A stretch of 22,806 nt of DNA from NCBI GenBank assembly GCA_948543905.1, contig CAOVIS010000001.1, positions 5,780-28,585 of the forward strand. The letters are read 5' to 3'. The translations under genes and the position numbers were made by a program. Positions 15,878 to 22,806 of the stretch are shown here, piece by piece. Numbering within the stretch: the first letter of the stretch is position 1; each line of letters opens with the position of its first letter. Under the pieces are notes generated by a model. It was not told the origin of the DNA. It worked only from the letters and a program-made list of their open reading frames with translations, and did not search any database. This DNA comes from an uncultured Bacilli bacterium (GTDB lineage Bacteria > Bacillota_I > Bacilli_A > RF39 > UBA660).

Positions 15878-16978
15878 TTAAACATTAAATCTAAAATAAA
15901 CAATATCTCCGTCTTGCATTAAATAATCTTTTCCTTCAAGCCTCAACTTACCAGCCTCTTTTACTTTTGCCTCACTCCCAAGAGCTTCCAAATCTGTAAA
16001 ACTAGTAACCTCAGCTTTAATAAACCCTCTTTCTATATCACTATGAATTAATCCTGCACAAGTCTTAGCGTTCATACCCTTTTTAAATGTCCATGCCCGG
16101 CACTCATCAGACCCACTAGTAAAAAATGTTGCAAGTCCAAGTAATTCATAAGTAGCAAATATCAACCTATCAAGCCCACTAGAACTAATTCCTAGTTCCT
16201 GCAAAAACACTTTTTTATCATCATCATTTAATTCAGCTAATTCTGACTCCATTTTTGCACTCATCACAATTACTCCACTGCCTTCTTTTTCAGCATACTC
16301 TCTAACCTTTTTAGTGTAATCATTATCGCCTAAAATAACATCATCCTCTGCAACATTTGCCGCATATATTAAAGGCTTTAAAGTAATAAAATTAAATGCT
16401 CGCATTAAAAGCAATTCATCTTCTTCAAAATCTACCAGCCTTAACGGTACACTAGCTTCTAAACTATTCTTAGCTTTCATCAAAACATTAACTTCCGCAA
16501 TCGCCTCTTTATCTTTAGTAGTTTCAGCTTTTTTAACAATTTTATTAAGTCTATTTTGGATAATTTCTAAATCAGCCAAAATAAGTTCCACATTAATAAT
16601 CTCAATATCTCTAATTGGGTCAGTAACACCCTCTACATGGGTAATATTAGCATCATCAAAACACCTTACCACTTCGACTATCGCATCAACTTCTCTTATA
16701 TGACTTAAAAATTTATTCCCCAGACCTTCACCTCTTGAAGCACCTTTAACTAAACCTGCAATATCCGTAAATTCGAAAGTTGTTGACACTACATTCTTTG
16801 GCATATACATCTCACTTAAAAAAGTCAGACGACTATCTGGTACTGTTACCATCCCAACATTAGGATCAATTGTTGCAAAAGGATAATTAGCAGCTAGAAT
16901 ATTTTGCTTTGTAATAGCATTAAAAAGAGTAGATTTTCCTACATTAGGAAGCCCCACAATTCCCGCTTTTAAACTCAT
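15878..16978 (-). CDS. ychF: Redox-regulated ATPase YchF (Obg-like)
   Basis: YchF/OLA1 is a ribosome-associated P-loop ATPase of the Obg family. The 366 residues are the standard length and contain G1 GIVGLPNVGKSTLFNA (about 7-22), G3 DIAGLVKGASRGEGLGNKFLSHIREVDA, and the altered G4 NVAE in place of NKxD that explains its preference for ATP. A coiled-coil section (DLEIIQNRLNKIVKKAETTK) and the C-terminal TGS domain (TCAGLIHSDIERGFIKAEV...GDIVYFRF) follow. ATG at 16978 follows AAGGAGG. In many Firmicutes ychF adjoins the DUF951, mscS and spo0J genes; here the retron and a transporter separate them. Confidence 0.97.
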   Translation of the reverse strand: MSLKAGIVGLPNVGKSTLFNAITKQNILAANYPFATIDPNVGMVTVPDSRLTFLSEMYMPKNVVSTTFEFTDIAGLVKGASRGEGLGNKFLSHIREVDAIVEVVRCFDDANITHVEGVTDPIRDIEIINVELILADLEIIQNRLNKIVKKAETTKDKEAIAEVNVLMKAKNSLEASVPLRLVDFEEDELLLMRAFNFITLKPLIYAANVAEDDVILGDNDYTKKVREYAEKEGSGVIVMSAKMESELAELNDDDKKVFLQELGISSSGLDRLIFATYELLGLATFFTSGSDECRAWTFKKGMNAKTCAGLIHSDIERGFIKAEVTSFTDLEALGSEAKVKEAGKLRLEGKDYLMQDGDIVYFRFNV

Positions 16979-17016
16979 AAAAATTCCTCCTTAAAAATTA
17001 AATATATTTTATAAAC

Positions 17017-17022
17017 ATTATA
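17017..17022 (-). promoter_or_regulatory. Extended -10 element of the ychF promoter
   Basis: TGATATAAT directly follows the stop codon of the reverse transcriptase. No good -35 is visible at 17 bp, so recognition would rest on the extended TG. Confidence 0.5.
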
Positions 17023-17982
17023 TCATACTTTTATATCATTTAGATAATTATTTACCAATGTTAAATACTCTAAAAATTCTTTATTATGCCTCATAACATT
17101 TAAAACATAATTAATTTTCCCCTTTAAAGATTCCAAATATTTAATTTTATCACCATTATATTTTATATATTCTAAATGATTCCAAATCCCATATTTTTTT
17201 ATATAATAAATATCTTTCCGAATTTCCTGTCTATATATTTTAGGAATACTCACTTTTTCATTTACAACTAAACCTGTTACTACTTGCCTTTTAGCTTGTG
17301 TAATAATTTTTGTTTTTCCATGATTTAAATTAAAACCCATAACATTTAAAAAAGCTTCGACTTTATTTTTTAGTTTATAAGGATTAAAATCTCCTGAAAA
17401 AGTTAAATCATCCGCATACCTTGTATAATTAATATTTTGATCTCTAACATACTCTCCTATATAATTATCAAAAGATTTTAAAGCAAGATTAGAAAGCATA
17501 GGACTCGTTGGAGCCCCTTGAGGTAAATAATTATCATATAAACATAAATTAAGTAATAAAACTTTCATCTCTTTCGGAAAAATTTCACTAGGTAACACAT
17601 TATATAACATCTCAAAATTAATACTTGGAAAAAAATCTTTAATATCTAGCTTAAGAATAACTTTTGCTTTTTCATGAGGTTTAGCATTATAGATAAGTGA
17701 TTTATTTTTCATATAACTTTGTACATATTCTGAAGGTTTTAAACCATCTAAGACATTATGAAGTATTCTCTTTTGAATATTTTTAAGATAAACATTAGGA
17801 ACAAGCAGCTCTCTTTTTGTCCCATCCTTCTTTAATATATATTTTTTAGTGTAGTATTTTTTGGGGTTATTAGCTATACTATAAAGAATATTTAATTTTT
17901 CTGCATCGCTTAAATTTCCATCAATTAACCCAAGACTTAAAACAAAATCTTTATGATGCTCTTTTGTATAATACTTCCACAT
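17023..17982 (-). CDS. Retron reverse transcriptase
   Basis: The 319 residues form a compact reverse transcriptase. Visible motifs are the fingers region (YILKKDGTKRELLVPN, about 48-63), the retron-specific NAxxH (N99-A-K-P-H103), the first catalytic aspartate in KLDIKDFFPSI (D113), LPQGAPTSPMLSNLA (153-167), the active site YTRYADDLTFSGD (D191, D192) and the retron-specific VTG (235-237) before the thumb helices. NAxxH plus VTG separates retron enzymes from group II intron and DGR enzymes. Retron RTs bind the upstream msr-msd RNA and copy part of it into branched DNA, mostly for phage defence. ATG at 17982 follows AAAGGTGA, a few bases after the a2 repeat. There is no fused or adjacent effector gene. 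It is the only gene in the window stopping at TGA. Confidence 0.92.
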   Translation of the reverse strand: MWKYYTKEHHKDFVLSLGLIDGNLSDAEKLNILYSIANNPKKYYTKKYILKKDGTKRELLVPNVYLKNIQKRILHNVLDGLKPSEYVQSYMKNKSLIYNAKPHEKAKVILKLDIKDFFPSINFEMLYNVLPSEIFPKEMKVLLLNLCLYDNYLPQGAPTSPMLSNLALKSFDNYIGEYVRDQNINYTRYADDLTFSGDFNPYKLKNKVEAFLNVMGFNLNHGKTKIITQAKRQVVTGLVVNEKVSIPKIYRQEIRKDIYYIKKYGIWNHLEYIKYNGDKIKYLESLKGKINYVLNVMRHNKEFLEYLTLVNNYLNDIKV

Positions 17983-17997
17983 AAAATCACCTTTAAA

Positions 17998-18168
17998 AAA
18001 GCAGTACTTAAAAATTATCTTATTTAAGTGTCATGTACATTAGATAATTGAAAATTATCGAAAGCGTAAGCGACGGTACATAAACTAAATAAGCAAAATA
18101 ATATATCATTATTAAACCATAACGACTCGTTATAGCATCTACTAAAACATAGATAAAACTACTGCTTT
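17998..18168 (-). ncRNA. Retron msr-msd non-coding RNA
   Basis: A 171-nt region directly upstream of the reverse transcriptase is bounded by a perfect 9-bp inverted repeat: a1 AAAGCAGTA (18160-18168) and a2 TACTGCTTT (17998-18006). A G follows a1 immediately, the position of the priming 2'-OH guanosine. The msr part has three hairpins: ATCTA/TAGAT (18137-18154), ATAAC/GTTAT (18119-18133) and AATAAT/ATTATT (18097-18113). The msd part is one long stem, CTTATTTA/TAAATAAG (18086-18093 with 18019-18026) extended by ATGTAC/GTACAT (18076-18081 with 18033-18038), with an apical hairpin GATAATT/AATTATC (18043-18059). The exact reverse-transcription end cannot be read from the sequence. Confidence 0.85.
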
Positions 18169-18173
18169 AACGT

Positions 18174-18179
18174 ATTATA
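18174..18179 (-). promoter_or_regulatory. Extended -10 of the retron promoter
   Basis: A consensus TATAAT preceded by TG one base upstream places the start at about 18167, matching the a1 end. The -35 region falls within the upstream terminator and is weak. Confidence 0.65.
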
Positions 18180-18181
18180 AC

Positions 18182-18208
18182 AGAAAAAAAGAAACTTTAC
18201 TAGTCTCT
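18182..18208 (-). terminator. Terminator of the parAB-mscS-DUF951-AbgT operon
   Basis: AGAGACT agtaa AGTTTCT (one G-T pair) followed by seven Ts, beginning at the stop codon of the AbgT-type gene. It insulates the retron from the upstream operon. Confidence 0.75.
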
Positions 18209-19755
18209 TAAACATGAACAACTCCATTAATTCCAATTGGCAAACCTATAATATACCACACAATTAATAAAGCAAGTAAAATAAGTCCACAAACTACCGC
18301 ATAAGGCACTTGATATTTTAAAGTTTTAAAGAAATTAATTGGTTTTTTACTTTGATTATACCTCTCTAAATAAGCAAGATATATGACATAATAAGCCATT
18401 AAAGGTGTAAGTCCCATTGTCATTGACTCTCCAAATCTAAATATTACTTGTGTAAATTCTGGTGAAACTCCAATGTTCATTAAAGCTGGTACTGCAATAC
18501 TAGCCAGAATCGCCCATTTAAATGTTGAATTAGGAAGAAAGAAAGTAGCCACCGCACTTATTAAAAATAAAATAATAATAAGTGGGAAAGCTCCTAAATT
18601 AGCCGCAGTTAAAATATTAGCCAAAGCCGCAGTTATAACTTCGCCTATTCCTGTTTTCTTAAACACACTAATAAAAACAGATGCAAAGAATATAAGCACT
18701 ATAGTTTTCCCAATTCCATCAATGCTGTGCCCTAAATCATCACATAAGTCTTTGTTATTTCGAATAGTTTTAGCTCCTATTCCATAAAAGAAACCTAAAA
18801 TAACAAAAAGCATTGTTACTACAAAGACAAATCCATTACTAAAAAAAGAATCAGCACTAAATAATTTGTCAATATAAAACATTTGTGTTTTATCTAAAAG
18901 TGCGCCTGATAAGGGAAGTCCTGGAATAATACAATATATAAAAAATAATAAATATAAAATCCCTGCCCCACCTGCTAATACTAAACCTTTAAGTTCTCTA
19001 TTAGTAATAGTAAATTCCTCTTCCATTTCACTTTCCGGAAATTCATATTTTGGCATTTTAGGTGCAATATAATTCTCAGTAATTAAAGTAATAGCAAACG
19101 CTAGTAAAATTATAGCAATACTCATAATAATAATTAAACTCATTGTTGACAATTCATAATTAGCCATAATTAAATGTGCCCCTTGTAAAGTATTCGTAAG
19201 AAGAGCTGAATCAACACTTGTAAAAATTGCACTTACCCCTGTTCCAATTGTAAGCCCAGCATAAGAGGCAATAATCCCAATATAAGGATTTCTCTTCCCA
19301 TAAACAAAGATTAAAGCACTAAGAGGAATCATTACCACATAAGGTAAATTTCCCATAATACTACTAATCAAACATATTAAAACTAATACAAAAGTAACCA
19401 TTTTCTTTCGTGCTTTTTTAGTTAACAATGTAATAACGGTTTTTAAAAAACCACTTTTTTCCATTACTCCAATCCCTATTAATATAATAATAAGACTTGA
19501 AAGTGGTGTAAATGAAACAAAATTAGATACTGTTGTGGTAAAAATATACTTAAGTCCACTTAAACTAAACAAAGATTCCACTGAAGCTAAATTTTGCGTA
19601 TATTCAAGTGTCACATCATTACCAATTGTATTATAACTAACTTGAACTCCTAAAAGTGATAAAAAACCGCTTACTATAATCGTTATTACTATAAGAATTA
19701 TGAGGGTCATAATTGGGTCTAAAGTTATTCGTTCTTTAAGATTTCTCTTGTTCAT
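18208..19755 (-). CDS. AbgT-family transporter
   Basis: The 515 residues, with about a dozen hydrophobic segments, match the AbgT family (AbgT, MtrF, YdaH; about 500-510 aa), which moves p-aminobenzoyl-glutamate or exports sulfonamide-like compounds. Supporting blocks are the N-terminal LDPIMTLIILIVITIIVSGF, NFVSFTPLSSLIIILIGIGV and FLPNSTFKWAILASIAVPAL. A C-terminal cytoplasmic loop and two helices end the protein. Its start overlaps the end of the DUF951 gene by 20 bp, so translation is coupled, with AGGAGGACGTT just before the ATG at 19755. The substrate cannot be told from the sequence. A transporter at this point is unusual for the soj/spo0J neighbourhood. Confidence 0.88.
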   Translation of the reverse strand: MNKRNLKERITLDPIMTLIILIVITIIVSGFLSLLGVQVSYNTIGNDVTLEYTQNLASVESLFSLSGLKYIFTTTVSNFVSFTPLSSLIIILIGIGVMEKSGFLKTVITLLTKKARKKMVTFVLVLICLISSIMGNLPYVVMIPLSALIFVYGKRNPYIGIIASYAGLTIGTGVSAIFTSVDSALLTNTLQGAHLIMANYELSTMSLIIIMSIAIILLAFAITLITENYIAPKMPKYEFPESEMEEEFTITNRELKGLVLAGGAGILYLLFFIYCIIPGLPLSGALLDKTQMFYIDKLFSADSFFSNGFVFVVTMLFVILGFFYGIGAKTIRNNKDLCDDLGHSIDGIGKTIVLIFFASVFISVFKKTGIGEVITAALANILTAANLGAFPLIIILFLISAVATFFLPNSTFKWAILASIAVPALMNIGVSPEFTQVIFRFGESMTMGLTPLMAYYVIYLAYLERYNQSKKPINFFKTLKYQVPYAVVCGLILLALLIVWYIIGLPIGINGVVHV

Positions 19756-19942
19756 AACGTCCTCCTACAACTTTTTTTAATTTTCTTGTAAATTCTAATC
19801 TATCAAGCATTACTTCTCGTCCACATTTTATACATTTTATTTTGATATCGACACCATTTCTAATAATCTGCCACTTATTTTCTCCACAAGCATGAGGCTT
19901 TTTCATAATTACAATATCATTTAATTTAAAGTTCTTGTCCAT
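19736..19942 (-). CDS. DUF951 family protein
   Basis: A 68-residue protein with the DUF951 pattern: an N-terminal NDIVIMKKPHACGENKW, then WQIIRNGVDIKIKCIKCGREVMLDR. The cysteines C19, C37 and C40 suggest metal or nucleic-acid binding in a small beta barrel, but no function is established. It overlaps mscS by 17 bp upstream and the transporter by 20 bp downstream. In many Firmicutes it sits between mscS/spo0J and ychF, which supports the identification. Confidence 0.93.
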   Translation of the reverse strand: MDKNFKLNDIVIMKKPHACGENKWQIIRNGVDIKIKCIKCGREVMLDRLEFTRKLKKVVGGRYEQEKS

Positions 19943-20741
19943 AATGCACCTCTATTTGATTATAAGGAATCTTTATTTCATTCTTGTCATAAGCATCTTT
20001 TATCCGTTTTAATATTTCTCTTTTAATACCATATTTATTAGTCTGATCACAATGAATTTTAACCAAATACTTAACAGAAGAAGCGCCTAGTTCATTTATA
20101 CCTAAATACTCACTATCAGCTAAAATAAGTTCTTCTTTTATGGCTACGTCAATTACACTTTTAAGAACTTTTTCAACTTTTTTAGTTTCCACTTCATATG
20201 CCGTATCTATTTCAATCATTAAATTAGCTTTTTTTTGTGAAGAATTGATTAAAGTATCAATATTTCGATTAGCAATAATCATAACTTCACCACTAGCCTT
20301 TTTTATTTTTGTTGTCCTAAGTCCAAGTTCAATTACTTCACCTGTAAAATCATTAAAAGTAACAATATCCCCAACAGCTAAATAATTTTCTAAAATAAGT
20401 GATATTCCACTAATTAAATCTTTTACAGTATCTTGTAGGGCTAGCCCTAAAACTACTCCTATTGCCCCAATACTTGCAACTAAACTTTTAGTATCAACTC
20501 CATAAAAATCTAAAATTACCATTAAAGCAATAATCATTATTACATAACGAAAAAAACTTTGAAACAATTTAACTATCGTCTTTCTTCTTTTTACTTCAAA
20601 AGAAGTCTTTCCTGTAATTAAAATTTTCGAAATTATTCCATTAAATATCTTAACTAAAACATATGAAACACTAATAACACTCAAAGAACCAAATATTTTT
20701 TTAGTCATAAAAACTTCCCACAATTTATCTAATAGTTCCAT
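19926..20741 (-). CDS. mscS: Small-conductance mechanosensitive channel (MscS family)
   Basis: MscS channels open under membrane tension and release osmolytes on hypo-osmotic shock. The 271 residues, close to the 286 of E. coli MscS, show two N-terminal helices, the pore-lining third helix (SLVASIGAIGVVLGLALQDTVKDLISGISLI) and the beta domain start LAVGDIVTFNDFTGEVIELGLRTTKIKKASGEVMIIANR. The C-terminal vestibule domain ends in EIKIPYNQIEVHYGQ. The start is the ATG at 20741 with AAGGTGA upstream. The TTG at 20756 would place that site inside the gene. It follows parB by one base after the stop, so it is coupled to parB. Confidence 0.95.
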   Translation of the reverse strand: MELLDKLWEVFMTKKIFGSLSVISVSYVLVKIFNGIISKILITGKTSFEVKRRKTIVKLFQSFFRYVIMIIALMVILDFYGVDTKSLVASIGAIGVVLGLALQDTVKDLISGISLILENYLAVGDIVTFNDFTGEVIELGLRTTKIKKASGEVMIIANRNIDTLINSSQKKANLMIEIDTAYEVETKKVEKVLKSVIDVAIKEELILADSEYLGINELGASSVKYLVKIHCDQTNKYGIKREILKRIKDAYDKNEIKIPYNQIEVHYGQEL

Positions 20742-20742
20742 T

Positions 20743-21639
20743 TTATTCACCTTCAACGTAAATATTTAGTTCTTCTAAAATTTTAGTTAATTCTTCATCA
20801 TCTTTATAAGGAATTTCAATCTTTTTATTATTTATTTTAACTTTTACTCCTAACTTTTCTCTTGCTATATTTTCATATATACTATATTTAATATCAAAAG
20901 TATCTTTCCGAGCAATATTATGTTTTTTAGGTATATTACTAGCATTAATAAGATTTTCTGTATCCCGAACATTTAAACCATCATGTACTATTTTAAAAGC
21001 AAGTTCATTAATCTTTGCTTCATCATCAAGCTTACTTAGAGCTCGCGCATGTCCCATTGTTAATTCTTTATCTTGAACAAGCTTAATAGTCGCCTCAGGT
21101 AAATTAAGAAGTCCCAACATATTAGTAATATAACTTCTACTCTTCGAAAACTTATGAGCAAGCTCCTCCTGGGTAATATTATTTATTTTTAAAATACTCT
21201 CATAGGCCTTAGCTTCTTCAATCGGATTTAAATCTTCTCTTGCAATATTTTCAATTAAAGCAATTTCCATCATTTCCGTATCATTAAAATCTTTAATAAT
21301 CGCTGGAATCGTTTTAAGTCCTGCAATCCTTGATGCTCTAGTACGCCTCTCACCTGCGACTAACTCATAACCTTTAATACTTTTTTTAACTATTATAGGT
21401 TGAATTACGCCATGTTCCCGAATTGTATTTGCCAGTTCTTCTAAAGAAGCACTATCAAAATTCTTCCTTGGTTGATAAGGATTACTCCTAATTTCCTCCA
21501 GCGGAATTTCAATTACTCCACCACTCGCTTTACCTTCTTCTACAATTTCTCCTTCAAATTTATCAAAATTAATAACTTCATTCGAAAATAATTGTTCCAA
21601 ACCCTTCCCTAATGCTTTTTTTCGATTAGACTCTGTCAC
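20743..21639 (-). CDS. parB: Chromosome-partitioning protein ParB (Spo0J)
   Basis: ParB is a CTP-dependent clamp that loads at parS sites and recruits SMC. The 298 residues contain an N-terminal KALGKGLEQLF (ParA-stimulating), the ParB/Srx domain IPLEEIRSNPYQPRKNF, the CTP-binding GERRTRAS, ENIAREDLNPIEEAKAY, and the helix-turn-helix ITQEELAHKFSKSRSYITNML, ending in a dimerisation tail. I chose the GTG at 21639, with AAGGAAG nine bases upstream; a TTG at 21645 is too close to it. It overlaps the end of parA by 14 bp. No parS site is seen in the window. Confidence 0.96.
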   Translation of the reverse strand: MTESNRKKALGKGLEQLFSNEVINFDKFEGEIVEEGKASGGVIEIPLEEIRSNPYQPRKNFDSASLEELANTIREHGVIQPIIVKKSIKGYELVAGERRTRASRIAGLKTIPAIIKDFNDTEMMEIALIENIAREDLNPIEEAKAYESILKINNITQEELAHKFSKSRSYITNMLGLLNLPEATIKLVQDKELTMGHARALSKLDDEAKINELAFKIVHDGLNVRDTENLINASNIPKKHNIARKDTFDIKYSIYENIAREKLGVKVKINNKKIEIPYKDDEELTKILEELNIYVEGE

Positions 21640-22411
21640 GAGCAATCACTTCCTTTGCTAAATTAGAGTAAGCAATAGTCGCTTTACTCTTTGGATCATA
21701 TTCATTTATTGGCTTTCCATGACTTGGTGCTTCCACTAATCGCACAAGTCTTGGAATTATTGTATTAAATACTTTATCTTTAAAATATTTACGTACTTCT
21801 TCTATTACTTCTAATCCTATTATAGTTCTACCATCAAGCATTGTTAAAAGTACACCTTCAATTCTAAGTGAAGGATTCATACTTGATTGCACCATTATAA
21901 TCGAGTTTAATAATTGTGTAATCCCTTCTAACGCAAAAAACTCACATTGAACGGGAATGATAACAGAATCACTAGCAACTAAGGCATTCATCGTAGCAAG
22001 TCCCAAAGCTGGCTGACAATCAATAATTATATAATCAAATTCATCTTTTACTTCGGCTAGAATAAGTCTTAATTGTTCATTTTGATGAAATTCAGGCTCT
22101 TCAAGCATTTTTTTAACAAACTCTACATCTACTCCAGCTAAATTAATAGTAGAAGGTAGGATTGATAAATTACGATATTTTGTTTTTTTAATCGCCTCTT
22201 TAATATTACAAACTCCTGTTAAAGATTCGTAAACATCATGCGTATAATCTCCATTAGAATAACCAAGTCCTGTAGTCGCATTTCTTTGAGGATCTAAATC
22301 TATTAAAAGAGTCTTTTTCCCCTCAACCCCTAAAGCCGCGGCAAGATTAATACTAGTGGTAGTTTTGCCAACTCCACCTTTTTGATTAACCAATGAAATA
22401 ATTTTTGCCAT
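21626..22411 (-). CDS. parA: Chromosome-partitioning ATPase ParA (Soj)
   Basis: The 261 residues are typical of chromosomal Soj. They show the deviant Walker A KGGVGKTT (11-18), LLIDLDPQRNATTGLG (Walker A'/switch I), FDYIIIDCQPALG (Walker B) and VPVQCEFFALEGITQLL. Soj binds DNA as an ATP dimer, is stimulated by Spo0J, and also regulates DnaA. ATG at 22411 follows GAAGAGGTG. It heads the overlapping operon with parB, mscS, DUF951 and the AbgT-type gene. An extended -10-like TGtTAAAAT lies upstream near 22457-22465. In most Firmicutes this locus is close to oriC, which fits the uniform minus-strand gene direction. Confidence 0.97.
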   Translation of the reverse strand: MAKIISLVNQKGGVGKTTTSINLAAALGVEGKKTLLIDLDPQRNATTGLGYSNGDYTHDVYESLTGVCNIKEAIKKTKYRNLSILPSTINLAGVDVEFVKKMLEEPEFHQNEQLRLILAEVKDEFDYIIIDCQPALGLATMNALVASDSVIIPVQCEFFALEGITQLLNSIIMVQSSMNPSLRIEGVLLTMLDGRTIIGLEVIEEVRKYFKDKVFNTIIPRLVRLVEAPSHGKPINEYDPKSKATIAYSNLAKEVIARDRV

Positions 22412-22504
22412 AAACTACACCTCTTCAACATATTTTTTTACATAACTAAAAATATTTTAACATATTATTTTAATTTTGTCTTTAAATTTTGAACTATTTT
22501 AAGA

Positions 22505-22533
22505 TTTTAAAAAAGTAGCTAATAAACTACTTT
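22505..22533 (-). terminator. Terminator of the right-edge gene
   Basis: AAAGTAG tttattag CTACTTT followed by TTTT, downstream of the partial gene at the right edge. Confidence 0.7.
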
Positions 22534-22561
22534 CAAAATGATCAAAAAGAATAGTTACTAT

Positions 22562-22806
22562 TTATAAAAATTTAATGATATAACTTATACCCCCATTACT
22601 GTTTATATAATACAAATTATACTTATCATTTTCATAAAAAGCTAAACCTCCATTTGCTATTCCTGCACTTGTTGGATAAGATGTACTAGAAGAAGAAATA
22701 CCGCCGTTTTTATTTACATAAAATAATTGATTATTAGCAACACTTAATCCTCCTACAGCATCTGTAACACTTCCTAAACTAACTGCATTAATTTGAACAA
22801 TTACAC
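22562..22806 (-). CDS. C-terminal end of a repetitive, probably surface-exposed protein
   Basis: Only the last 80 codons or so are inside the window. They show a repeated phrase, QLFYVNKNGGIS then NLYYINSNGGIS, about 45 residues apart, each preceded by a GGL segment (VGGLSVANN, NGGLAFYEN). Such short beta repeats rich in Gly, Asn, Ser and Tyr suggest a beta-propeller or stalk in a secreted or wall protein, but no family is recognised. The frame ends at TAA 22562 and is followed by a terminator. The 5' part lies beyond the window. Confidence 0.65.
   Translation of the reverse strand, partial: VIVQINAVSLGSVTDAVGGLSVANNQLFYVNKNGGISSSSTSYPTSAGIANGGLAFYENDKYNLYYINSNGGISYIIKFL

Noticed and set aside
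17023..17982. Group II intron or diversity-generating reverse transcriptase
   Set aside because: No maturase or endonuclease domain, no intron RNA domains V/VI and no template/variable repeats; NAxxH, VTG and the upstream a1/a2 RNA fit a retron.
18473..18787. Plus-strand open frame inside the AbgT-type gene
   Set aside because: Antisense shadow of a well-supported gene.
20743..22806. parS or oriC near parAB
   Set aside because: No TGTTTCACGTGAAACA-like palindrome and no cluster of DnaA boxes is visible.

Overview
This is an AT-rich chromosomal window from a low-GC Gram-positive bacterium. It has strong Shine-Dalgarno sites, sigma-A-type promoters, an origin-proximal soj/spo0J block and a SpoIIAA/sigma-F-like pair. 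The gene content points to Bacilli in the broad sense, perhaps an uncultured relative of Erysipelotrichales or the Mollicutes-related gut clades. That placement is inference; no 16S rRNA is present. Nearly all protein genes lie on the minus strand and stop with TAA or TAG. Tryptophan is read from TGG.

Left edge to 4.7 kb: the N-terminal part of an AAA/DUF4143-type ATPase (minus), two perfect tandem 32-bp repeats, a frameshifted pnuC (plus), then a DHH phosphoesterase (NrnB-like), pnp and rpsO, the last with a clear promoter and a structured leader. From 4.8 to 8.2 kb are three unrecognised minus-strand genes. A divergent promoter region at 8.2-8.3 kb separates them from tRNA-Thr(CGU). From 8.4 to 12.0 kb is a plus-strand accessory stretch. 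It holds a nucleoside-deoxyribosyltransferase-like protein whose true start is separated from its body by a 7-T tract, and an unrecognised gene of about 430 codons broken by a frameshift.

From 12.0 to 17.0 kb the minus strand returns: a sigma-F/G-like factor coupled to a SpoIIAA-like STAS protein with no SpoIIAB between them, trmB, a membrane-anchored protein, a small attenuator-like RNA region with a degraded gene end, a Bax-inhibitor-1 family protein and ychF.

The most notable locus is at 17.0-18.2 kb: a retron. The 319-aa reverse transcriptase has the retron NAxxH and VTG motifs and a YADD active site. Directly upstream is a 171-nt non-coding RNA bounded by a perfect 9-bp a1/a2 inverted repeat, with a branch-type G after a1, hairpins and a long msd stem. 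No effector gene adjoins it. From 18.2 to 22.4 kb is a tightly overlapping operon parA-parB-mscS-DUF951-AbgT transporter. In many Firmicutes DUF951 is followed by ychF, so the transporter and the retron look like insertions in a conserved origin-proximal block. The right edge holds the C-terminus of a repetitive, probably surface-exposed protein.

All three plus-strand protein genes carry a frameshift, while every complete minus-strand gene is intact.
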